A stretch of DNA of 12,453 nt, taken from CAYGWX01 sp964353855 [NCBI: uncultured bacterium] (GTDB lineage: Bacteria > Edwardsbacteria > CAYGWX01). Shown one piece after another: positions 7,005-12,453 of the stretch (position 1 is its first letter; every line of letters starts with the position of its first letter). The notes beneath the pieces are model-generated. The model had not been told where the DNA came from, ran no database searches, and saw only the letters and a list, made by a program, of their open reading frames with translations. The position numbers and the translations under genes were made by a program. Where the stretch lies: contig CAYGWX010000072.1 in NCBI GenBank assembly GCA_964353855.1, forward strand, positions 1 to 12,453, in the 5' to 3' direction.

Positions 7005-8122
7005 GGCAATTCCCCTTGGCCGCGATGCTCGACCCAAGCCCGGCGGATGAACTCTTTGATTTCATGGACGAATCGCACCCTGGAAAACCGCTCGGCATTA
7101 CGACGCATGGCCGACTCATCGAAACAGACGCGTTGGCTCTCCTCAAGGGCCCATAGCAATCCATGCGGGGTCTGTTCATCAAAAAAGAGCCCAGTCTTTT
7201 TCTCCAGGACGGTCTCCAGTGCTCCCCCGGTCCGATAAGCGATAACCGGCGCCCCACAGGCCTGGGCTTCCAAAGGGACGATGCCGAAATCCTCAATCCC
7301 GGGAAAGAGGACGGCCCGGCAGCGACGGTAGTGGTCTCGGACGACCTCATTATCGACTCGTCCCAGAAACTGTACGTTGGAAGGCGCGGTGCGTTCTAAA
7401 GTACGCCGTTCTGTCCCTTGGCCGATGATTAACAAACGTGAAGAGTTGCCTCGGAAGGCCTCTAGAGCGATTTCTATTTTCTTATAAGGAACCAATGCTG
7501 AAACGATCAGATAAAAGTCTTCTCGCTTAGTCGAATTTTCACTCGAACGATAGTAATCCGTATCCACCGGTGGAAAGATGACTTCGGCATTCCGGCCATA
7601 ATGTTTTTTTATCCTAGCGGCTACGAAGCGTGAGATGGCAGCAAAGGTATGGACTCGGTTGACCGTTGCCTTATCCCAAGAACGAAGCCGCCGAGTTATT
7701 TGGCCGATGGCCCAGCGTCTCAAAAACCCGTAACGCTCACGGGTGAAGTAAACGTCCTCGAACTCCCAGACATACCGCATGGGAGTTAGGCAATAGCACA
7801 AACACAAACTCCCTTTCCCCGGAATTGCCCCTTTAGCCACACAGTGGCTTGTGGAGATAATGAGGTCGTATCCCCTTACATCCATTGATTCGATGGCCCA
7901 AGGAAATACCGGGAGGTAGCGACGATAGCCTCTGGTCTTGCCTGGTATTCGGTCAACAAAAGAAGGGTGTATTGGCATTCCTTCGATGGTCTTGGAAACC
8001 GTGCCTCGGTTCCAGACTAAGGTGTAAAGGTGCGCCCTGGGAAAGAGCTCACAGAGAACCTCAAGACATTTCTCTCCTCCCCGCATGCCGGTGAGCCAGT
8101 CGTGGACCAGGGCGACGTTCAT
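6998..8122 (-). CDS. GT4 glycosyltransferase, WbaZ-like (probable mannosyltransferase)
   Basis: A retaining GT-B glycosyltransferase that would add a sugar from a nucleotide donor to the lipid-linked saccharide on the cytoplasmic face. From the ATG at 8122 it has 374 residues. The N-terminal Rossmann domain begins MNVALVHDWLTGMRGGEKCL and contains SHCVAKGAI and CYCLTPMRYVW, which I recognise as typical of the WbaZ-like GT4 subgroup. The C-terminal donor domain has the E-x7-E motif Glu277/Glu285 in PGIEDFGIVPLEAQACG. Mannose as donor is suggested by subgroup only. A start at 8176 is open, but the ATG at 8122 overlaps the upstream gene's TGA as ATGA, and only that start gives the family N-terminus. 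The 3' end overlaps the phosphotransferase gene by 7 nt, which supports co-translation and a shared pathway. Confidence 0.92.
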   Translation of the reverse strand: MNVALVHDWLTGMRGGEKCLEVLCELFPRAHLYTLVWNRGTVSKTIEGMPIHPSFVDRIPGKTRGYRRYLPVFPWAIESMDVRGYDLIISTSHCVAKGAIPGKGSLCLCYCLTPMRYVWEFEDVYFTRERYGFLRRWAIGQITRRLRSWDKATVNRVHTFAAISRFVAARIKKHYGRNAEVIFPPVDTDYYRSSENSTKREDFYLIVSALVPYKKIEIALEAFRGNSSRLLIIGQGTERRTLERTAPSNVQFLGRVDNEVVRDHYRRCRAVLFPGIEDFGIVPLEAQACGAPVIAYRTGGALETVLEKKTGLFFDEQTPHGLLWALEESQRVCFDESAMRRNAERFSRVRFVHEIKEFIRRAWVEHRGQGELPW

Positions 8123-9210
8123 CGGTTGACGACTTCGCGGTAGATAAGAAGGGTCCTGGCTGCAGAATCGGACCATCTAAAGCTCTTGGCCCGTTCTATG
8201 CCTTTCCTCCTCAGCCCGTCCCCCTGCGCGGAATCAGTCAAAATCATTTTCATCCCCCTCGCGATAGATTCCACTGAAAACGGATCAACCAAGATGGCGG
8301 AATCTCCCACGACTTCGGGGAGAGAGGTTGTTTGGGAACAGACCACAGGCGTGCCGCAAGCCATGGCTTCTAATGCCGGCAGACCGAAGCCCTCGTAGAG
8401 GGACGGAAGGGCGAGACACTCGGCGGCATTGTAAAGGAGTGGCAATTCCCCAAAAGGGACAGAAGGAAGTAGAACCACGTTTCTGCGAAGAGTCTCATCT
8501 GCCAAGGCTTTATCGAGTTCGCGATAACGATTGTCTTTTCGCCCGACCAGCAGCAACGAAATGTCTTCTATTCTGAGGGAAGAAAAAGCGCGGAGTAACC
8601 GGATGATATTCTTATGCGGCTTGAGCAGACTAATAAAGAGAACGAATCGCTGCGGCAATCCTCTCGAAAGACGAAACCCTTCCACCTCGTCTTTCGATAA
8701 GGGACGAAAGGCCTTTTCCACGCCATGATGAACCACGGTAACCTTGGACTCCGAAACTCCGAGATTGCAAACGATATCCTGCTTTGAATATTCCGAAACA
8801 GTGATGATGTGGGAAGCCCTGCGAGCCGCACTGGGAAGCATCCAGGAGGCGTACCAATGGGCCCGACGGTCTGTCAGCAAATCAGGGCGGACGAGATGGA
8901 TGAGGTCATGAATCGTGATCACGCTCGGCTGCTTGATCCCAAAAGGCATATTGTAGTGCGGACAGTGAAATACATCTACATTCGATTTCTTTATCGGATT
9001 TATTAAGAGAGATAAGGGGTCGTACGGCCCAGCTTTCCACGTTATCCCTCGATATCTTCCCCTCCTCATAATACCCTGAACTTCAGCGTCCTTTCCAAAA
9101 AGTAAATAATCCTCTTCACCGGGAATGTCCAACAACCCGGACACAAGGCTCCGGAGATAGGTGCCGATTCCGGAATAAGTGAGCATCCGGGCATCCAAGC
9201 CGATGCGCAC
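8119..9210 (-). CDS. GT4 glycosyltransferase, MtfB-like
   Basis: This is a GT-B fold retaining glycosyltransferase of 363 residues, with no membrane segments. The N-terminal domain starts MRIGLDARMLTYSGIGTYLR, has a central VITIHDLIHL strand-loop, and shows HIITVSEYSKQDI at the domain boundary. The C-terminal domain carries FVLFISLLKPHKN and the donor-phosphate motif Glu273/Glu281 in YEGFGLPALEAMACGTPV. This layout matches the MtfB-like (mannosyltransferase B) GT4 subgroup; donor and acceptor are not determined. The start codon is GTG at 9210, 3 nt after the GT-C stop, with only a weak Shine-Dalgarno (GATAAG). An ATG eight codons later would remove the first strand and is less likely. The stop overlaps the next gene's start as ATGA. 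Confidence 0.92.
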   Translation of the reverse strand: MRIGLDARMLTYSGIGTYLRSLVSGLLDIPGEEDYLLFGKDAEVQGIMRRGRYRGITWKAGPYDPLSLLINPIKKSNVDVFHCPHYNMPFGIKQPSVITIHDLIHLVRPDLLTDRRAHWYASWMLPSAARRASHIITVSEYSKQDIVCNLGVSESKVTVVHHGVEKAFRPLSKDEVEGFRLSRGLPQRFVLFISLLKPHKNIIRLLRAFSSLRIEDISLLLVGRKDNRYRELDKALADETLRRNVVLLPSVPFGELPLLYNAAECLALPSLYEGFGLPALEAMACGTPVVCSQTTSLPEVVGDSAILVDPFSVESIARGMKMILTDSAQGDGLRRKGIERAKSFRWSDSAARTLLIYREVVNR

Positions 9211-9213
9211 AGC

Positions 9214-10677
9214 TTATCGAAACTCGCCCAAGTAGATGTCGCCCTCCTGACGAATAGGGCGGAGGTGTGTTAGAAGATATCCGGAAAGAGCTGGCCTCCA
9301 GGTTGGGTCGCCAAACCAAGTGGTCAGAAAGTATTGCGCTCCTTTCACACTATACCCGCTAATGACCTCAGGAGAACACTCTTCGGGGTGAAGATGCCAG
9401 CCCTTGCGGTCGGCATAGTAAAGGAGTTCGGGTTCCCCGTCGTCGCAGACGAGGAGGAGACTTCCCGGATGGGTCAATTCTTTCGCCATGAGGGCCGCAC
9501 GATACGTCGCTCCATCGGGTTTGGTCCAGCGGAGAAGCTTTACCAGAGAAGCCCTGGTCATCAGGATAATGCATACGATTATAATGCCTCGGACCCAATA
9601 TCGAAGGAAACGTTTATTAAGAGACCAAAGCTTGGCTATAGCGTACGCGGCAAAGACCGCACCCGGAATGACCAAGGGGAGAGTATAGTAAAGATGGACA
9701 AATGTGCCGCCAGCCACGAGGAAAAAGGAAATGATAATCCCTAAAAGCCAGACTCTGAAGAGGCTGAGACACGGGTCCTTCCAGCCCCACAAGAGTCCTA
9801 AGAGGGCCAAGATAAAGCCGGGATAGAGGAGGGTCTGCTCACAGGCCCACTGCAAGAAGACCCGGTGGTAAAACTGCCAGGAAAACCAGAATGTAAAGCT
9901 GCCCCATTTGGGGTCAGAGCCTGGATGCAGAACATCAATGGCAAACTCCAAGTTTCGGGCGTGTAGATACCAGAGAAGGGGAGGAAGAAGGGAGAGCAGT
10001 AAAAACATCCAGACCTGCCAGCGCGATAGCAGTTTTACTCGATACGTTTTACAGAAAAAACAACCAACGGGAACTAAAAGATATCCCGCGTTAGCCTTAA
10101 GCAAAATGGCCAAGGCGAGGGATAACCCGGAAAGAATCAGCCAGAGCCAATTTCGTCTGAGGGACCATTTCCATATAAAGAAGACGCTCGAAACGGAAGC
10201 AAACACCATCAGGGATTCAGGCATGAAAGTACGGGTGAAATAGACGAAGACTGGAAGGATGTTCAGCAGTGCCAGGCTCAGCAAACCCATGATCTTTCCT
10301 AAAAAGCCGCGAACTAAAAGATAGAATATGCTTCCCGCGCCCAGGGCAAAGACCGAGGAAAGAAGAAGGCCGAGCCATTCACGGATGCCGAAGAGCTTAT
10401 ATAGAAGGGCCACCAGGAAGGGATATATCTGGAATTCCGCACCCCAGGTTCCAGGATTGGGGCCCGCGAGGTCGACCTGGGGATACAACAGATTAAAACC
10501 GTTGCGTAGGAAGTTGCGGGCCGACATGGCAGTAGCGCATTGCCGCCAGGAATGATAGCCTAAGAGGGGGGCTTGGATGCGAATAAGATGAAGACTGAAC
10601 CCCAGGAGGAGAACGAGGACTATCAGGAGCCTTTTGACCCGCTCATCCTCAATAAATTTACTGTGAAAAGAGGCCAT
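9214..10677 (-). CDS. Polytopic GT-C glycosyltransferase (ArnT/PMT-like, GT39/GT83 type)
   Basis: The 487-residue integral membrane protein has roughly 10 to 11 hydrophobic segments, the first at about residues 16-34. The first external loop holds YHSWRQCATA (His42, Trp44, Arg45, Gln46) and then an acidic residue in GAEFQIYPFLVALLYKLFG (Glu81). This is the arrangement of PMT_2/ArnT-type GT-C enzymes, which use a polyprenyl-phosphate sugar donor on the outer face of the inner membrane. A soluble tail of about 90 residues follows the last segment (from roughly residue 395). The exact acceptor is unknown; lipid A, polysaccharide or protein are all possible. The ATG at 10677 has AGG five nt upstream. 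It is the first gene of the compact run that continues to the propeller gene, so its promoter should lie in 10678-11065, but I could not find a convincing -35/-10 pair there. Confidence 0.85.
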   Translation of the reverse strand: MASFHSKFIEDERVKRLLIVLVLLLGFSLHLIRIQAPLLGYHSWRQCATAMSARNFLRNGFNLLYPQVDLAGPNPGTWGAEFQIYPFLVALLYKLFGIREWLGLLLSSVFALGAGSIFYLLVRGFLGKIMGLLSLALLNILPVFVYFTRTFMPESLMVFASVSSVFFIWKWSLRRNWLWLILSGLSLALAILLKANAGYLLVPVGCFFCKTYRVKLLSRWQVWMFLLLSLLPPLLWYLHARNLEFAIDVLHPGSDPKWGSFTFWFSWQFYHRVFLQWACEQTLLYPGFILALLGLLWGWKDPCLSLFRVWLLGIIISFFLVAGGTFVHLYYTLPLVIPGAVFAAYAIAKLWSLNKRFLRYWVRGIIIVCIILMTRASLVKLLRWTKPDGATYRAALMAKELTHPGSLLLVCDDGEPELLYYADRKGWHLHPEECSPEVISGYSVKGAQYFLTTWFGDPTWRPALSGYLLTHLRPIRQEGDIYLGEFR

Positions 10678-10781
10678 AGCCTGTTAAAATAAGAGGTTAT
10701 TCAAATTGAGCTAACCCCATCCTGTAGATATTTAGACATTTTTCACCGATGATTAGCTTGGAACCGGCAAAATGGACGACC

Positions 10782-10797
10782 ACTATATATTGTGGCA
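10782..10797. repeat. Near-palindrome copy 1 (CCACTATATATTGTGG)
   Basis: A 16-bp imperfect palindrome with one mismatched pair, 105 nt upstream of the GT-C start codon. Counting three flanking bases, it matches copy 2 at 17 of 19 positions. The shape CCAC-W-ATATAT-T-GTGG is close to the NrdR box (about ACACWATATWTWGTGT), so a repressor site is possible. No ribonucleotide reductase gene is present. A fragment of a small mobile repeat is the main alternative. Confidence 0.45.
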
Positions 10798-10949
10798 TCT
10801 TTAAATTTGTCTCGTAAGTATGGCCGAAAACGCTCAGTTACACTTGTTTAACCAAACCCTGATTAAAGAGGGAGATGGCCGACAAAGCTCCGAAATCCCA
10901 TAGGGTTTCCGACTACTTCACGCCATCCCCCCCCTGCTTTGTTGCCTGA

Positions 10950-10965
10950 CCCCAATATATTGTGG
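10950..10965. repeat. Near-palindrome copy 2 (CCCCAATATATTGTGG)
   Basis: This is the second copy of the 16-bp palindrome, with one mismatched pair (third base), 168 bp from copy 1 measured start to start. It is followed on the right by GC and preceded by GA, as in copy 1. The left flank TTGCCTGACCCC resembles sequence I associate with REP-like repeats near RAYT transposases. That is from memory and unverified. Confidence 0.45.
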
Positions 10966-11065
10966 CTGTGAAAAAAGGGGCAAGGAGAAAGGGAATAACG
11001 TGAGAAGGTGAACGTTCGATTTTGAGATCCGCAGGAAATTTGCATCAATGTGGTTTTTGTAACAC

Positions 11066-11203
11066 TCAATTCTTAGCTACGATCTTGGCTAATATAGATT
11101 GATATCCCTGGATGACACGGTCCCAGCGAAAGTTCTCTTTAATGGACTGAAATCCTCGACTTCCTATTTCATCGGCTCTCAGAAATGAATCTTTTAGAGA
11201 GTT
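11066..11203 (-). pseudogene. C-terminal relic of a GT4 glycosyltransferase
   Basis: A 46-codon open stretch, bounded upstream by an in-frame TAG (11204-11206), encodes the last part of a GT4 enzyme. Reading from NSLKDSFLRADEIGSRGF, it continues through IKENFRWDRVIQGYQSILAK and ends in VAKN before TGA. The pattern (leader helix, F-x-W-D, then a Y-containing helix) is the usual GT4 tail. It parallels residues from about 353 of the neighbouring intact enzyme (VLKDKSLMRRL to KKYSWDCTAKETVKAY). It is in another frame from that gene and overlaps its last 35 nt. There is no start codon or Shine-Dalgarno of its own, and the catalytic domains are missing. I infer a truncated gene, not an expressed peptide. 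Confidence 0.7.
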
Positions 11204-12365
11204 CTATATAGGCCTTCACTGTCTCCTTAGCGGTGCAATCCCATGAGTATTTCTTCGCCTGCCTCCTCCCCTCTTCTTGTAATCTGCGCATTAAACTTTT
11301 ATCCTTTAATACTGCTTTTATGCCTTCGGCAATGGCTTTGGGGTCGTATGCGTCTATGTAGAGTACGGCCTCCCCTGCAACTTCTGGGATTGCGGCAAGA
11401 CGAGTAGTGATCACTGGGGCCCCTGAGGCCATCGCTTCAACAATTGGTAAACCAAAGCCTTCATACATTGATGGGAATACAAAGGCGCGCGAGGAAGCAA
11501 ATAATAAGGGCAAGTCATCGTCAGGAACATAACCGACCAAAAGGACTTTGGATTTTAGGTTTAGGGTTTGGATAAGTTTAAGGACTTGAGGATATTCCTT
11601 TTGATTGGATATTTGGCCCACAAAGACAAGCGGGGGAAAGTTGGGGTCATGGGAACAAAGGATAGAAAGAGCTTTTAAAAGATTGGGAACGTTTTTTCGG
11701 GGGTCGATTCCACCCACATATAGAAAGAAATCACAGGGAAGACAATATTTGGTTCGAATTCCTTCCAAAAGAGATTGGGGATGGTTCCGAAAGTAACAGT
11801 CATCAACTCCAAGATAGATTACATAAATATCTTCCGGCCGCACACAATAGTTTCTGACAATCTCCTTTTTGGAATATTCAGAGATGGTGAACACTGCTAT
11901 GCTTCGTTTTACGATATGACGACCCACCCTTTGGGAAACCATATGTTTCATATTCTGAAATGGTTTATAGAGATGTTTAGCGGAAATCAAGATGGTATCA
12001 AAGATCGTAACACAAAAAGGGAAAGGGGAGGTCAAGGTTGCATCTTCATGAAAGAGAAAATGTGCGAGATCAAAACTATGTTCTCTCAGTGACGATGCAA
12101 GAAGAAACTGAGTTTTTAAATACTTCAGACTGTCAAAATATGATTTGCTAGTTCTGAACGGAAATAAGCTGACATGGGGTAAGAGAAGAGATGATTCGAT
12201 CCTCCTGTCGGGATCAACAAGATATGTAAAACTCAATTCATCGGTAACACGGGGTAGGCGCTCTAATAAATTTCGTCCATAATGTCCAATTCCGCGCTGC
12301 TTATGTTGTTTGAACCCTTCTTGAGTGCCCCTGGCATCAACTAAAATATTTAAAGGATTTTTCAC
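11169..12365 (-). CDS. GT4 glycosyltransferase, MtfB-like, low-GC
   Basis: The GT-B retaining glycosyltransferase has 398 residues from the GTG at 12365. It begins NILVDARGTQ with RGIGHYGRNLLERL, has VTIFDTILIS and VFTISEYSKKEIV in the first domain, and then FFLYVGGIDPRKN. The donor motif is Glu302/Glu310 in YEGFGLPIVEAMASGAPV. It belongs to the same MtfB-like group as the gene at 8119-9210, but the two are clearly diverged. Its base composition is lower than that of the genes to the left (22/60 and 23/60 G+C in 12061-12120 and 12121-12180, hand-counted, against 41/60 in 241-300), a sign of separate origin. The start is uncertain: the Shine-Dalgarno candidate GAAAGG is about 14 nt away, and the frame stays open upstream to the window edge through an IS-like end. 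Only the 398-residue form fits the family. The tail LSKRFISESR lies at the junction with the relic and may be partly foreign. Confidence 0.88.
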   Translation of the reverse strand: MKNPLNILVDARGTQEGFKQHKQRGIGHYGRNLLERLPRVTDELSFTYLVDPDRRIESSLLLPHVSLFPFRTSKSYFDSLKYLKTQFLLASSLREHSFDLAHFLFHEDATLTSPFPFCVTIFDTILISAKHLYKPFQNMKHMVSQRVGRHIVKRSIAVFTISEYSKKEIVRNYCVRPEDIYVIYLGVDDCYFRNHPQSLLEGIRTKYCLPCDFFLYVGGIDPRKNVPNLLKALSILCSHDPNFPPLVFVGQISNQKEYPQVLKLIQTLNLKSKVLLVGYVPDDDLPLLFASSRAFVFPSMYEGFGLPIVEAMASGAPVITTRLAAIPEVAGEAVLYIDAYDPKAIAEGIKAVLKDKSLMRRLQEEGRRQAKKYSWDCTAKETVKAYIELSKRFISESR

Positions 12366-12400
12366 AGCAACCGCCGTTGCCTTTCTTTTAAGGAATATTC

Positions 12401-12453
12401 CGGACTGGCCCCCGTTAAACTGGACTAAAACAGGGTTGTGGAAGTTGAGTATT
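12401..12453 (+). mobile_element. Probable terminal end of an IS3-family insertion sequence (partial)
   Basis: The sequence GGACTGGCCCCCGTTAAAC starting at 12402, followed by TGGAC, looks like the terminal inverted repeat of IS3-type elements, which commonly read TGGACTG(A/G)CCCCC and then a TTGGAC-like block. The outermost base here is C rather than T. The element would continue beyond the right edge, so no transposase can be seen. It stops about 35 nt before the glycosyltransferase start codon. The call is from memory of IS ends, with no partner repeat in view. Confidence 0.4.

Larger units (their letters stand above)
10678..11065. other. 388-bp stretch without a convincing gene
   Basis: No reading frame on either strand looks like protein. 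It contains two near-identical 16-bp palindromes (listed separately), an 8-base C run at 10927-10934, and mixed AT-rich and GC-rich patches. It should carry the promoter of the polysaccharide operon that begins at 10677. The patchwork composition, next to a gene relic, suggests decayed DNA. Confidence 0.6.

Noticed and set aside
9-10762. 12-base direct match GATGATTAGCTT near 9-20 and 10749-10760
   Set aside because: A 12-base match is expected several times by chance in 12 kb, and the flanks do not match.
10863-11069. Minus-strand frame of 68 codons in the gene-poor stretch
   Set aside because: It starts at TTG with no Shine-Dalgarno, runs through the palindrome copy and the poly-C tract, and shows no protein-like pattern.
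1-12453. CRISPR array, tRNA, rRNA, toxin-antitoxin or defence system
   Set aside because: No regularly spaced repeats, no tRNA-like cloverleaf and no small paired genes were seen on either strand.

Overview
This is a compact bacterial window in which every convincing gene lies on the minus strand. The gene set suggests a Gram-negative-type bacterium: an undecaprenyl-phosphate sugar phosphotransferase with several glycosyltransferases for surface polysaccharide, a UmuDC-type SOS polymerase, and no plasmid or phage hallmark genes. GC content is moderate to high on the left and clearly lower on the right. I cannot name the phylum from the sequence alone. A Desulfobacterota, Nitrospirota or NC10-like lineage would fit, but that is only a guess.

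Reading in the direction of transcription (right to left), the window starts at the right edge with what looks like the tip of an IS3-type insertion sequence (from about 12401). Just downstream is a low-GC GT4 glycosyltransferase (11169-12365). Its 3' end overlaps an out-of-frame relic of a second GT4 glycosyltransferase, of which only about 46 C-terminal residues remain (11066-11203). A gene-poor stretch follows (10678-11065), carrying two near-identical 16-bp palindromes.

A tightly packed run follows: a membrane GT-C glycosyltransferase (9214-10677), two cytoplasmic GT4 glycosyltransferases (8119-9210, 6998-8122), the membrane-bound initiating sugar-1-phosphate transferase (5586-7004), a YbbR-domain membrane protein (4614-5546), tsaD (3611-4612), a Maf nucleotide pyrophosphatase (2971-3603) and a seven-bladed Ycf48-like propeller (2020-2943). 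Gaps are 39 nt or less and several genes overlap by 4 to 7 nt, so this looks like one transcription unit of about 8.7 kb. It joins polysaccharide assembly genes to housekeeping genes (tRNA t6A modification, nucleotide-pool sanitation). A 9-bp perfect GC-rich stem at 1958-1982 probably ends it.

Immediately downstream is a separate umuDC operon (umuD 1424-1921, umuC 144-1418) encoding error-prone DNA polymerase V. Its likely promoter is wedged between the upstream stop codon and the terminator stem. Bases 1-143 hold no gene that I can support.

Polysaccharide logic: the phosphotransferase would load the first sugar onto undecaprenyl phosphate at the inner membrane, the GT4 enzymes would extend the lipid-linked chain on the cytoplasmic face, and the GT-C protein would transfer sugar from a lipid carrier on the periplasmic side. 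Flippase, polymerase and export genes are not in the window. I found no evidence of a new defence, toxin or mobile system. The most unusual parts are the remodelled right-hand junction (relic, GC drop and IS tip) and the paired palindromes.
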